Below are positions 31,601 through 46,230 of a stretch of DNA of 64,000 bases, in pieces (positions within the stretch are counted from its first letter, which is position 1; each line of letters opens with the position of its first letter). A model generated the notes under the pieces. That model saw nothing but the letters and a program-made list of their open reading frames with translations. It was not told the origin of the DNA and did no database searches. The DNA is from Mesostigma viride (Eukaryota > Streptophyta > Mesostigmatophyceae > Mesostigmatales > Mesostigmataceae). The position numbers were made by a program, and so were the translations under genes. Where the stretch lies: NCBI GenBank assembly GCA_009746045.1, contig RPFO01001180.1:110494-174493 (forward strand), read 5' to 3'.

Positions 31601-34600
31601 CGTGCGGTTTGAGGCAGGGGAAAACATGCGTGGACGATAGGAATTATAGCACCGGCGGGCTTCAAAGTGCCGGACGGCAGGCGGTACCACCATTCCGTGG
31701 CAGCTTGGCCCAGTTTGCTACCGGCTGGCACACGTTTTCAGTGAATTTTGGGCTCCAGATTTAAATGCAACGTGCGGTTTGAGGCAGGGGAAAACATGCG
31801 TGGACGATAGGAATTATAGCACCGGCGGGCTTCAAAGTGCCGGACGGCAGGCGGTACCACCATTCCGTGGCAGCTTGGCCCAGTTTGCTACCGGCTGGCA
31901 CACGTTTTCAGTGAATTTTGGGCTCCAGATTTAAATGCAACGTGCGGTTTGAGGCAGGGGAAAACATGCGTGGACGATAGGAATTATAGCACCGGCGGGC
32001 TTCAAAGTGCCGGACGGCAGGCGGTACCACCATTCCGTGGCAGCTTGGCCCAGTTTGCTACCGGCTGGCACACGTTTTCAGTGAATTTTGGGCTCCAGAT
32101 TTAAATGCAACGTGCGGTTTGAGGCAGGGGAAAACATGCGTGGACGATAGGAATTATAGCACCGGCGGGCTTCAAAGTGCCGGACGGCAGGCGGTACCAC
32201 CATTCCGTGGCAGCTTGGCCCAGTTTGCTACCGGCTGGCACACGTTTTCAGTGAATTTTGGGCTCCAGATTTAAATGCAACGTGCGGTTTGAGGCAGGGG
32301 AAAACATGCGTGGACGATAGGAATTATAGCACCGGCGGGCTTCAAAGTGCCGGACGGCAGGCGGTACCACCATTCCGTGGCAGCTTGGCCCAGTTTGCTA
32401 CCGGCTGGCACACGTTTTCAGTGAATTTTGGGCTCCAGATTTAAATGCAACGTGCGGTTTGAGGCAGGGGAAAACATGCGTGGACGATAGGAATTATAGC
32501 ACCGGCGGGCTTCAAAGTGCCGGACGGCAGGCGGTACACCATTCCGTGGCAGCTTGGCCCAGTTTGCTACCGGCTGGCACACGTTTTCAGTGAATTTTGG
32601 GCTCCAGATTTAAATGCAACGTGCGGTTTGAGGCAGGGGAAAACATGCGTGGACGATAGGAATTATAGCACCGGCGGGCTTCAAAGTGCCGGACGGCAGG
32701 ACGGTACCACCATTCCGTGGCAGCTTGGCCCAGTTTGCTACCGGCTGGCACACGTTTTCAGTGAATTTTGGGCTCCAGATTTAAATGCAACGTGCGGTTT
32801 GAGGCAGGGGAAAACATGCGTGGACGATAGGAATTATAGCACCGGCGGGCTTCAAAGTGCCGGACGGCAGGCGGTACCACCATTCCGTGGCAGCTTGGCC
32901 CAGTTTGCTACCGGCTGGCACACGTTTTCAGTGAATTTTGGGCTCCAGATTTAAATGCAACGTGCGGTTTGAGGCAGGGGAAAACATGCGTGGACGATAG
33001 GAATTATAGCACCGGCGGGCTTCAAAGTGCCGGACGGCAGGCGGTACCACCATTCCGTGGCAGCTTGGCCCAGTTTGCTACCGGCTGGCACACGTTTTCA
33101 GTGAATTTTGGGCTCCAGATTTAAATGCAACGTGCGGTTTGAGGCAGGGGAAAACATGCGTGGACGATAGGAATTATAGCACCGGCGGGCTTCAAAGTGC
33201 CGGACGGCAGGCGGTACCACCATTCCGTGGCAGCTTGGCCCAGTTTGCTACCGGCTGGCACACGTTTTCAGTGAATTTTGGGCTCCAGATTTAAATGCAA
33301 CGTGCGGTTTGAGGCAGGGGAAAACATGCGTGGACGATAGGAATTATAGCACCGGCGGGCTTCAAAGTGCCGGACGGCAGGCGGTACCACCATTCCGTGG
33401 CAGCTTGGCCCAGTTTGCTACCGGCTGGCACACGTTTTCAGTGAATTTTGGGCTCCAGATTTAAATGCAACGTGCGGTTTGAGGCAGGGGAAAACATGCG
33501 TGGACGATAGGAATTATAGCACCGGCGGGCTTCAAAGTGCCGGACGGCAGGCGGTACCACCATTCCGTGGCAGCTTGGCCCAGTTTGCTACCGGCTGGCA
33601 CACGTTTTCAGTGAATTTTGGGCTCCAGATTTAAATGCAACGTGCGGTTTGAGGCAGGGGAAAACATGCGTGGACGATAGGAATTATAGCACCGGCGGGC
33701 TTCAAAGTGCCGACGGCAGGCGGTACCACCATTCCGTGGCAGCTTGGCCCAGTTTGCTACCGGCTGGCACACGTTTTCAGTGAATTTTGGGCTCCAGATT
33801 TAAATGCAACGTGCGGTTTGAGGCAGGGGAAAACATGCGTGGACGATAGGAATTATAGCACCGGCGGGCTTCAAAGTGCCGGACGGCAGGCGGTACCACC
33901 ATTCCGTGGCAGCTTGGCCCAGTTTGCTACCGGCTGGCACACGTTTTCAGTGAATTTTGGGCTCCAGATTTAAATGCAACGTGCGGTTTGAGGCAGGGGA
34001 AAACATGCGTGGACGATAGGAATTATAGCACCGGCGGGCTTCAAAGTGCCGGACGGCAGGCGCGGTACCACCATTCCGTGGCAGCTTGGCCCAGTTTGCT
34101 ACCGGCTGGCACACGTTTTCAGTGAATTTTGGGCTCCAGATTTAAATGCAACGTGCGGTTTGAGGCAGGGGAAAACATGCGTGGACGATAGGAAATAGCA
34201 CCGGCGGGCTTCAAAGTGCCGGACGGCAGGCGGTACCACCATTCCGTGGCAGCTTGGCCCAGTTTGCTACCGGCTGGCACACGTTTTCAGTGAATTTTGG
34301 GCTCCAGATTTAAATGCAACGTGCGGTTTGAGGCAGGGGAAAACATGCGTGGACGATAGGAATTATAGCACCGGCGGGCTTCAAAGTGCCGGACGGCAGG
34401 CGGTACCACCATTCCGTGGCAGCTTGGCCCAGTTTGCTACCGGCTGGCACACGTTTTCAGTGAATTTTGGCTCCAGATTTAAATGCAACGTGCGGTTTGA
34501 GGCAGGGGAAAACATGCGTGGACGATAGGAATTATAGCACCGGCGGGCTTCAAAGTGCCGGACGGCAGGCGGTACCACCATTCCGTGGCAGCTTGGCCCA

Positions 34601-36838
34601 GTTTGCTACCGGCTGGCACACGTTTTCAGTGAATTTTGGGCTCCAGATTTAAATGCAACGTGCGGTTTGAGGCAGGGGAAAACATGCCGTGGACGATAGG
34701 AATTATAGCACCGGCGGGCTTCAAAGTGCCGGACGGCAGGCAGCGGTACCACCATTCCGTGGCAGCTTGGCCCAGTTTGCTACCGGCTGGCACACGTTTT
34801 CAGTGAATTTTGGGCTCCAGATTTAAATGCAACGTGCGGTTTGAGGCAGGGGAAAACATGCGTGGACGATAGGAATTATAGCACCGGCGGGCTTCAAAGT
34901 GCCGGACGGCAGGCGGTACCACCATTCCGTGGCAGCTTGGCCAGTTTGCTACCGGCTGGCACACGTTTTCAGTGAATTTTGGGCTCCAGATTTAAATGCA
35001 ACGTGCGGTTTGAGGCAGGGGAAAAACATGCGTGGACGATAGGAATTTATAGCACCGGCGGGCTTCAAAGTGCCGGACGGCAGGCGGTACCACCATTCCG
35101 TGGCAGCTTGGCCCAGTTTGCTACCGGCTGGCACACGTTTTCAGTGAATTTTGGGCTCCAGATTTAAATGCAACGTGCGGTTTGAGGCAGGGGAAAACAT
35201 TGCGTGGACGAGATAGGAATTATAGCACGGCGGGGCTTCAAAGTGCCGGACGGCAGGCGGTACCACCATTCCGTGGCAGCTTGGCCCAGTTTGCTACCGG
35301 CTGGCACACTTTTCAGTGAATTTTGGGCTCCAGATTTAAATGCAAACGTGCGGTTTGAGGCAGGGGAAAACATGCGTGGACGATAGGAATTATAGCACCG
35401 GCGGGCTTCAAAGTGCCGGACGGCAGGCGGTACCGCCACTCCGTGGCAGCTTGGCCCAGTTTGCTACCGGCTGGCACACGTTTTCAGTGAATTTTGGGCT
35501 CCAGATTTAAATGCAACGTGCGGTTTGAGGCAGGGGAAAACATGCGTGGACGATAGGAATTATAGCACCGGCGGGCTTCAAAGTGCCGGACGGCAGGCGG
35601 TACCGCCACTCCGTGGCAGCTTGGCCCAGTTTGCTACCGGCTGGCACACGTTTTCAGTGAATTTTGGGCTCCAGATTTAAATGCAACGTGCGGTTTGAGG
35701 CAGGGGAAAACATGCGTGGACGATAGGAATTATAGCACCGGCGGGCTTCAAAGTGCCGGACGGCAGGCGGTACCGCCACTCCGTGGCAGCTTGGCCCAGT
35801 TTGCTACCGGCTGGCACACGTTTTCAGTGAATTTTGGGCTCCAGATTTAAATGCAACGTGCGGTTTGAGGCAGGGGAAAACATGCGTGGACGATAGGAAT
35901 TATAGCACCGGCGGGCTTCAAAGTGCCGGACGGCAGGCGGTACCGCCACTCCGTGGCAGCTTGGCCCAGTTTGCTACCGGCTGGCACACGTTTTCAGTGA
36001 ATTTTGGGCTCCAGATTTAAATGCAACGTGCGGTTTGAGGCAGGGGAAAACATGCGTGGACGATAGGAATTATAGCACCGGCGGGCTTCAAAGTGCCGGA
36101 CGGCAGGCGGTACCGCCACTCCGTGGCAGCTTGGCCCAGTTTGCTACCGGCTGGCACACGTTTTCAGTGAATTTTGGGCTCCAGATTTAAATGCAACGTG
36201 CGGTTTGAGGCAGGGGAAAACATGCGTGGACGATAGGAATTATAGCACCGGCGGGCTTCAAAGTGCCGGACGGCAGGCGGTACCGCCACTCCGTGGCAGC
36301 TTGGCCCAGTTTGCTACCGGCTGGCACACGTTTTCAGTGAATTTTGGGCTCCAGATTTAAATGCAACGTGCGGTTTGAGGCAGGGAAAACATGCGTGGAC
36401 GATAGGAATTATAGCACCGGCGGGCTTCAAAGTGCCGGACGGCAGGCGGTACCGCCACTCCGTGGCAGCTTGGCCCAGTTTGCTACCGGCTGGCACACGT
36501 TTTCAGTGAATTTTGGGCTCCAGATTTAAATGCAACGTGCGGTTTGAGGCAGGGGAAAACATGCGTGGACGATAGGAATTATAGCACCGGCGGGCTTCAA
36601 AGTGCCGGACGGCAGGCGGTACCGCCACTCCGTGGCAGCTTGGCCCAGTTTGCTACCGGCTGGCACACGTTTTCAGTGAATTTTGGGCTCCAGATTTAAA
36701 TGCAACGTGCGGTTTGAGGCAGGGGAAAACATGCGTGGACGATAGGAATTATAGCACCGGCGGGCTTCAAAGTGCCGGACGGCAGGCGGTACCGCCACTC
36801 CGTGGCAGCTTGGCCCAGTTTGCTACCGGCTGGCACAC
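22665..36838. repeat. 170-bp satellite, first array (about 83 copies)
   Basis: Head-to-tail units of 170 bp (for example tccgtggcag at 22681, 22851 and 23021), nearly identical over 14.2 kb. Two subtypes differ at gtaccaccattccg (A, most units) and gtaccgccactccg (B, about nine units from 35430 to the end). Isolated one-base changes occur near 27310, 29875, 32536, 32700 and 33711, with a dense indel cluster at 34060-35390. The period is close to a nucleosome repeat. The short frames inside are by-products because 170 is not a multiple of three. Confidence 0.97.
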
Positions 36839-36985
36839 CACTATACTTTTCGTCCGAGGGTAGTAAAAAGGATCCGAGGCGTAAATTACGAGGTGGTAAT
36901 TTACGGCACAGACTACTCTTACCGTTTGTATAAGAGTTCGGATCTTTCTCGTAAGCTACGAGTTAGATCCGAGGTAAGATCCGAC

Positions 36986-37150
36986 GTCGTAATTTACGAG
37001 GTAGTAATTTACGAGGTAGTAATTTACGAGGTAGTAATTTACGAGGTAGTAATGTACGAGGTAGTAATGTACGAGGTAGTAATTTACGAGGTAGTAAGGT
37101 ACGAGGTAGTAATTTGCGAGGTAGTAATTTACGAGTTGGTAATTTACGAT
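36986..37150. repeat. 15-bp subterminal repeat array of the CACTA element
   Basis: About ten copies of gaggtagtaatttac near the left terminus. Dispersed related motifs (ggtaatttac, tagtaatgatta) occur near the right terminus at 47610-47810. Such repeats are the usual transposase-binding sites of CACTA elements. Confidence 0.85.
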
Positions 37151-37438
37151 CCCGGTACTCGGTCCCGTAGGTTACGACGTCGTATGCTTCTCGCGTACAC
37201 TACCGGTACTACAATCATGTCGCTATGTCGTTCTGAATTGCAGTACGCATGTCACTTATCAGAATTTCACTTTGATTTCACTTATCATTTCGGTCAACCT
37301 AACCCCTAACACCCATTTACCCGGGGGAAAAAAATGAATGGCATTTGCAGCAAGGCTCATGCAAGACGAGTTCCTATTTCATAAAAAATTTCATTATTAA
37401 ATGCAGGATTACATGTCATGCACAAAAATCCAACGCCT

Positions 37439-37811
37439 TCACAGAAAATAGCATATCAAGTCTTCTGACGACAATATCAAGTCAATATCAAATTCGTGGC
37501 TTCTCTTCGTGGCTTGAAATACTGTTTCCATGCGGTGCTTAGGACAGCTCCGGGGATGTCGGCACCGCACAGAAGCTCCATCCGGGAGCAAGTGCGCCGG
37601 GGGAAGATGTTGTACATCCAGAGCTCGATATGTGCGGGAAGCCGTCGTGTTGGAAACCGAGGTGTCTGCACATAATTCCGCGCGCAGGCAGCTTGTGCCT
37701 TTACGGGGGAAGACCTGCGACACAAAAACCGTGTCCGGACAATGCAATACGGAGAAATGGCAACGGCAGATGGAGTCGGCTAAGGCCGCTTGTAAGGAAA
37801 GTGATTTTTAA
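37439..37811. other. Possible exon region in CACTA copy 2, unassigned
   Basis: Frames of 80-100 codons are open on both strands. The minus frame (LPAHIELWMYNIFPRRTCSR, 37477-37725) has the more natural composition. No domain is recognised; it could be a remnant of an element gene. Confidence 0.25.
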
Positions 37812-37869
37812 TGCACGAATAAATGTATAATGCATGCTACATCGCCATCGCTTGGGCGGTGAAAAGACA

Positions 37870-38095
37870 AGGACCAACCACATGCCCCCACCTACCCTTC
37901 GTGCATCCCGCCCTTGACGAGGCACAACCATGTGCCCCCACCTACCCTTTGTGCGTCCCTCCCTTGACAAGAAACAAGCACGTGCACCTATCTAACCTTT
38001 GTGCATCCCTTCCTTGGCAAGGAACAAGCACACCCACCCACCTACTCCACATGCATCCCTCCCTTGACAAGGAACAAGCACGATCACCCAGCTAC
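37870..38095. repeat. ~58-bp tandem repeat, four degenerate units
   Basis: Units share cccttgacaaggaacaagca and cccacctacc. Noncoding. Confidence 0.75.
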
Positions 38096-38339
38096 CCACT
38101 AGCACGGCAGCAAGGCAGACCTTACAATGGCAAGTGATGTTTATCGGTAGAAACTGTTAGACAACTAGCAAACGAGCCAGCCGGTGAAGAGCAAGGCACA
38201 CATGCAAGGAATTTGTCGTTGCCTATGTCTACGCTTGTGTTTGTCACTGCAGTTGAAATCTGCATTTGCATCAGCAGGCCCGATCGAACCCCATGTCGCC
38301 ACCCGCATTTCCACTTATACTTCACGGCCCCTTATTCTT

Positions 38340-38735
38340 CTCTTGTGCCTGCCTTTGCCCTAACTGTTACCCTAGCATCTGCCCTTGCCCCTATCCTTTG
38401 ATCCCCAGTGTTTGCCGTTGCCCTCATCCTTTCCCTAGTGCCTGCCCTTGTCTTCATCTTTTCCCTTGTGCCTGCCCTTGCCCTTGTCCGTTCCCTCGTG
38501 CTTGACTTGTCCTAATCTCTTTCCCTTGCGCCTGCCCTTGCCCTTATCCGCTTCCCTTGTGCCTGCCCCTGCCCTTGCCCTTGTCATTTCCCTTGAGCCT
38601 GCCCTTTTGGCAAGCACAAGTGCCTTTGTCCTTTCCTTGGCCTTGTGCTTGCTCTTCCAGTTTCCCTTTCCTTTGCTCGTGCGGTTGCCTTTGCTCTTAC
38701 CCGGGTGCTTGCCCTTGCCGTTTGCAAGCTGCATT
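38340..38735. repeat. CCTTGC-rich low-complexity tract
   Basis: Irregular repeats of cctgcccttgcccttgtcc. The minus strand gives Lys/Gly low-complexity frames without domain content. Confidence 0.75.
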
Positions 38736-40640
<1,905 letters not shown>

Positions 40641-41245
40641 AGGGTGGTGGTACACAAATACCGTACAGGTGGTACACAACTGCAGCCAGGACAACAGCCG
40701 GGCGCTGCGTACCTGCCGTGGGAAGGAGGGGGGTGGTACACAAATACCGTACAAGTGATACACAATTGCAGCCAGGACAACAGCGGGTCGCTGCGTACCT
40801 GCCGTGGGAAGGAGGACAAGTGATACACAAATACCGTACAAGTGATACACAAATACCGTACAAGTGATACACAATTGCAGCCAGGACAACAGCGGGTCGC
40901 TGCGTACCTGCCGTGGGAAGGAGGACAAGTGATACACAAATACCGTACAAGTAATACACAATTGCAGCCAGGACAACAGCGGGTCGCTGCGTACCTGCCG
41001 TGGGAAGGAGGACAAGTGATACACAAATACCGTACAAGTGATACACAAATACCGTACAAGTGATACACAATTGCAGCCAGGACAACAGCGGGTCGCTGCG
41101 TACCTGCCGCGGGAAGGAGGACAAGTGATACACAAATACCGTACAAGTGATACACAAATACCGTACAAGTGATACACAATTGCAGCCAGGACAACAGCGG
41201 GTCGCTGCGTACCTGCCGCGGGAAGGAGGGGGGTGGTACACAAAT
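40641..41245. repeat. Composite 87/109-bp minisatellite
   Basis: Six units carry cagccaggacaacagc (40683, 40769, 40878, 40965, 41074, 41183). Spacing alternates between about 87 and 109 bp because a 22-bp module (aagtgatacacaaataccgt) is present once or twice per unit. Confidence 0.88.
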
Positions 41246-41249
41246 ATCC

Positions 41250-41790
41250 GACCTATATATTAGCAATAGCCGCCGCCTATCAAACAGGTCCTATTCATCA
41301 CGAGCGTCAACGCCCCGTCATCGCCCCGTCATCGCCCGGCCGAGGGCCTTAACCTGTTAACTCTTTATTCGGAGTGATAGTCAACGACCTATATACTACG
41401 GACTACCAATAGCTACCGCATATAAAACATGGGCTTTTCATCACGCCCGTCGAGGGCGATGACGGTGACGCTCGTCACCGTCATCGCCCTCGACGGGCCA
41501 ACATCTAAACTCTTCTCTTAATCAACAAAGTATATTACCAATAGCCGCTGCCTATCAAACAGGTTCTATTAATCACGCGCGTGAACGCCCCGTCATCGCC
41601 CCGTCATCGCCCCGTCAGCGCCCCGTCATCGCCCTGCCGAGGGCCAACCTCTTAACTCTTTATTCGGAGTAATAAAAAACGGCCTATATTGTGAATAGCT
41701 GCCGCCTATCAACCAGGTACTTTTCATCACGCCCGTCGAGAGCGATGACGGTGACGGCCGTCACCGTCATCGCCCTGCCGGCATTGCCAT
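41250..41790. repeat. Degenerate tandem units with cgtcatcgcccc motifs and hairpins
   Basis: Four related units share agccgccgcctatcaaacagg, a cgtcatcgcc cluster and ctctttattcggagt. One unit contains a perfect hairpin at 41445-41498 (26-bp arms, 2-base loop); another has a weaker one near 41727-41775. Confidence 0.75.
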
Positions 41791-42526
41791 ACAAGAAGAA
41801 GCTCTCGATCCCAGGTATAGACTACCTCGGGTATCATCATCGTAATTGCTAGCATCGAGATCATTCATACCTACCGACGATGGCCAGCTGCAAAAGAAAA
41901 ATGTCGACCAACAGACAGGACCTATCGCCGGGAACCCTCAAGGCAATAAGGGCGAGACAGGCTTTCACCGTTAAGTAAAGTTGTCCACATCGTGCTAAGG
42001 AATTTGTGCTAATCTATGAGTACCTATATGGACACTTTGTCGCATTTTTTACATGGCAAATAAGCGATGTATGTGTCATGTAGGCTGCCATTGGTGCATG
42101 CATGCATGGGCCAGCAATGATGGTCAGAGGTACATTGTGCCTATGAGATAACCATCGATTTGTTGATCAGCAAGTGATTCATTACGTGAGACAACAATAT
42201 GTTTGGGGGCTAAGCTTCTTACATTCCAAGTCACATGGCCCGCCATAATTGTTTTCTTATGTGTTTAAGGTTAGGGCTCTGTTCATGACTGAACGTCATG
42301 AACGCGCTCTATTCATGACATTGATTAATTGATTTTAATTAGTCTCATGTCCATGTTGGGGGACCGGGATCTCTGAATTCCCCAAAGAAGATATAGTGGA
42401 AGTCACCCCAAGACGTCAATATCCGTCAAGACGTCAATAACAACATGTATGTCCACAGCTCAGCTAGTAGTCTAAAATATGGGCCTCGAGCTAATCTTGC
42501 ACGCAAGCAATGCCTATCATCAAGGA
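41791..42526. other. No gene recognised within CACTA copy 2
   Basis: AT-richer spacer with no repeats or domain-bearing frames. Confidence 0.4.
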
Positions 42527-42850
42527 TTAATTAATGCCTATCAACAAGGAGACAATCATGCTTGTTAAATTTCCTAGGACCCACAACTGGGGGGTCGTAG
42601 TCTTTGACAATGTCCGCCTGGGCAACGCTACTAATCCTACACATCCGAGGTCCCATGTCTGAATAAGAGGGGTTGAGCGGATGACGCCAACAGTGTCTGT
42701 GCTCTGCATGTCAGCTAAAATCATATATCGCGGAGACAAACATATGGCGGTATGTCCAATGCTGGCCACTGCGTCGCCTAACAGGTTCTTACATGGTCGG
42801 CAAGGGCCTGACCATGTAAGAAGATATCTCCCTGGCTGGCCAGTCCACAA
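42527..42850 (-). pseudogene. Possible LINE C-terminal fragment
   Basis: The minus frame begins TGQPGRYLLTWSGP, resembling SAQPGRYVLTWRAP in the LINE remnant near 16110-16160. Further in it reads PLIQTWDLGC, common in LINE C-termini. Short and degraded; family assignment by similarity to the nearby LINE only. Confidence 0.4.
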
Positions 42851-42959
42851 GGAACCAGCACAGACCTCATCTGAATCAACCTCATTAATTAACTAACTAC
42901 TTAATTCATTTATTAAACTCATGCCCCCATTAGGGAGTCAAGGAGCATTAGCTAACCCC

Positions 42960-43258
42960 GATTAATTAATTAATTAATTAATTAAACACGTGCTCCTGTT
43001 GGGGAGTCACGGAGCACCGAAGTGCTTTTAATCCCTGTGTGTGCACAACAGGAGAAAGGGCAGAGACCCCCAGTCTCCTTCATGCCTAAGGCATGCCACA
43101 GCTGCATTCGGGAACGCTAGCTAAACGGACACGCCAACGATCCGGCAATCTGTGGGTGCAATAAGACCCATGTGAGCATGGCATAACACTAGGAGCGTGG
43201 GCAAGTAATCTCATCATAGCCAGGACGTAGCATGGCTGTACTAGGACTATACCCCGAT
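42960..43258 (-). mobile_element. Retroposon-like interspersed repeat, copy B
   Basis: Begins with ttaattaattaattaattaa, then cacgtgctcctgttggggag, and follows copy A closely until it meets the (ATGG)n array at 43261. Confidence 0.6.
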
Positions 43259-43260
43259 CA

Positions 43261-44010
43261 ATGGATGGATGGATGGATGGATGGATGGATGGATGGATGG
43301 ATGGATGGATGGATGGATGGATGGATGGATGGATGGATGGATGGATGGATGGATGGATGGATGGATGGATGGATGGATGGATGGATGGATGGATGGATGG
43401 ATGGATGGATGGATGGATGGATGGATGGATGGATGGATGGATGGATGGATGGATGGATGGATGGATGGATGGATGGATGGATGGATGGATGGATGGATGG
43501 ATGGATGGATGGATGGATGGATGGATGGATGGATGGATGGATGGATGGATGGATGGATGGATGGATGGATGGATGGATGGATGGATGGATGGATGGATGG
43601 ATGGATGGATGGATGGATGGATGGATGGATGGATGGATGGATGGATGGATGGATGGATGGATGGATGGATGGATGGATGGATGGATGGATGGATGGATGG
43701 ATGGATGGATGGATGGATGGATGGATGGATGGATGGATGGATGGATGGATGGATGGATGGATGGATGGATGGATGGATGGATGGATGGATGGATGGATGG
43801 ATGGATGGATGGATGGATGGATGGATGGATGGATGGATGGATGGATGGATGGATGGATGGATGGATGGATGGATGGATGGATGGATGGATGGATGGATGG
43901 ATGGATGGATGGATGGATGGATGGATGGATGGATGGATGGATGGATGGATGGATGGATGGATGGATGGATGGATGGATGGATGGATGGATGGATGGATGG
44001 ATGGATGGAT
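43261..44010. repeat. (ATGG)n microsatellite, 750 bp
   Basis: About 187 perfect copies between retroposon copies B and C. It merges into attaattaattaaa at the right, the tail of copy C. Confidence 0.97.
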
Positions 44011-44404
44011 TAATTAATTAAACTCGTGCTCCCGTTGGGGAGTCACGGAGCACCGAAGTGCTTTTAATCCCTGTGTGTGCACTACAGGAGAAAGGGCAGA
44101 GACCCCCAGTCTCCTTCATGCCAAAGGCATGCCACAGCTGCAATCGGGCGCGGCTAGCTAAAAGGACAGGCTAACGATCCGGCAAACTGTGGGTGCAATA
44201 AGACCCATGTGAGCATATCATAGCAAGGAGCGTGGGCAGGTAATCTGAACATAGCCAGGGCGTGGCATGGCTGTACTAGGACTAGGCTAAGGCTATGGCT
44301 GGTTGTGTACCGTGCGTTGGCGGCACGTGACTAGGTGTGTTGGCACAGCTAGGCAACATTCTAGGCATGGCTGCCTTAGCGGCAGTGACGCCAATGGTTA
44401 CAAG
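44011..44404 (-). mobile_element. Retroposon-like interspersed repeat, copy C
   Basis: Same family as 22041-22450, starting taattaattaaactcgtgct and including gcatggctgccttagcggca near its right end, where it meets the third (ATGG)n array. Confidence 0.6.
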
Positions 44405-44679
44405 ATGGATGGATGGATGGATGGATGGATGGATGGATGGATGGATGGATGGATGGATGGATGGATGGATGGATGGATGGATGGATGGATGGATGGATGG
44501 ATGGATGGATGGATGGATGGATGGATGGATGGATGGATGGATGGATGGATGGATGGATGGATGGATGGATGGATGGATGGATGGATGGATGGATGGATGG
44601 ATGGATGGATGGATGGATGGATGGATGGATGGATGGATGGATGGATGGATGGATGGATGGATGGATGGATGGATGGATG
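44405..44679. repeat. (ATGG)n microsatellite, 275 bp
   Basis: About 69 perfect copies. Right flank is identical to that of the 6368-7210 array, defining the start of homology between CACTA copies 1 and 2. Confidence 0.97.
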
Positions 44680-44914
44680 TCAGGCTTGTCTTACATGATG
44701 CAGTGGAACTTTGGTGCTGGAGGGTTAATTGTGGCCCGGTCTGGTTTAGCTTCAGTGCTCTCATGGCGGCCTTCATTTGTAATTATTTGAATGCATGCCC
44801 ATTGGGCCATGCATAGTGTATATTTTTTACGCATGCACGCCCATTATGTATCGCTGGGTCCATCCCATCAATGCTTGTTTATTGCCAGGTCTGGTGTAAG
44901 TAAGTTAGTGCTAT

Positions 44915-45127
44915 CTAGTCTACAAAATCCTCACTACACTTCTCCCCAAAGCGCCCCTTCCGCTTTGGGGGAGGGGGCTTACCCACATGGGCTGGCGTGT
45001 GAGCCGGGACATTGGTCTTCCACCTCTTCTTGTTCTGCATAGGAACAGAGAGCGAAGAAATGCGGTGTGGGGACCCCTTCTCGTGGTAATGCGTTACATG
45101 TACTCCCCACCGGGCTTTGCTCTTCAT
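44915..45127 (-). CDS. Basic exon-like frame, CACTA copy 2
   Basis: MKSKARWGVHVTHY to KRKGRFGEKCSEDFVD, the counterpart of 8028-8225. It may be a terminal exon of the spliced gene upstream; the joining introns cannot be fixed by eye. Confidence 0.35.
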   Translation of the reverse strand: MKSKARWGVHVTHYHEKGSPHRISSLSVPMQNKKRWKTNVPAHTPAHVGKPPPPKRKGRFGEKCSEDFVD

Positions 45128-45290
45128 GGGTTCATAAAGACAACAATTATTCAGTAAGAATTTAATAAATTAGGAACATATATCCGTTGGGAGTCACTGT
45201 TACACATATACCTGAAAAGGGGCATATGATTTTAAATACATTCTGAGCTACAACCTGCACGTGCATGGGTTTAGTTAACTGGCACCTATA

Positions 45291-45443
45291 CTAGAGGCCT
45301 GACATGGGGTGGAGCTTCAGTGCTTCCCCGCCTTCTCCTTCTCCCACACTGGGTGCTCCGCGTCCTTCTTCTCCGGCCCTGCCCATGGGTGCACCGGCCC
45401 CGCCTCCTCCTTCTCCTCTCGGGACGATTCGCGCTCCACGCAT
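45291..45443 (-). CDS. Small Gly/Glu-rich frame, CACTA copy 2
   Basis: A 50-residue frame of the same length as 8389-8541. It differs only by near-silent changes. It could be an exon; function unknown. Confidence 0.3.
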   Translation of the reverse strand: MRGARIVPRGEGGGGAGAPMGRAGEEGRGAPSVGEGEGGEALKLHPMSGL

Positions 45444-46230
45444 GGCTGCAGCATCAGTTAGCACGGGCAAGACATAGCAGTAACCGCGCTATTGCTGTTC
45501 TAGCACCAGCCTAGCAGACTGCCATGATCACTCAGCAAACCCACGACAGCTAAACCCTTGGCTGTCACAACCAGTCCATGCATCATTAAGTATGGGTACA
45601 GGGAAAGCTTCCCGCATATCCATGGCCATATGGATGGCAGCAACACAACGACTTGCCCCCTAGCCCCCCGTGCACACACAAAAACGTGGGTCGTGGCTTC
45701 CACGCCCCATCCGCCATGCATGACAGCGCGTACCTTACTCGCATTCACACCGGGCTGCATCCCAGCGCCGTTGCTGTCCCCATGTGACACGTCGGCTGAT
45801 TAAGCAGACACACAGCAGAGTCTGATGTAAACCGCTAAACCCCAAACCCATGCAGACCACAGTCAAGGACGCGTGCATGTCAAGCCATGCCAATTGTGAA
45901 CCGTACAGCAATTTACTTTTCAAGCCTGAAGAGGTGGATAGCAGATACTAGCCTGGAAGAGGTTACAGGGGCACATGTCCATTAGCGAGCGGAACAACAC
46001 AGCATACACCCTACAAGCGTACCGCACAATGTCCTCCTGCAATTGTCTGCAGATCTCCCAATGCCGCAGACATCTCCACTGCTCTCATGGCGATTGCAAA
46101 TGCTTCATGCCGCTGACATCTCCACTGCTCTCATGGCGATTGCAAATGCTTGATGCCGCACCTCTGCTTACAGCAGAAAAGCTTCCTCCGGGCGAGGCAC
46201 CTGACTGGAACCAACACCCATTCCTTGGCT

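Noticed and set aside
22665-36838. CRISPR array
   Set aside because: The whole 170-bp unit repeats without variable spacers, and the surroundings are eukaryotic.
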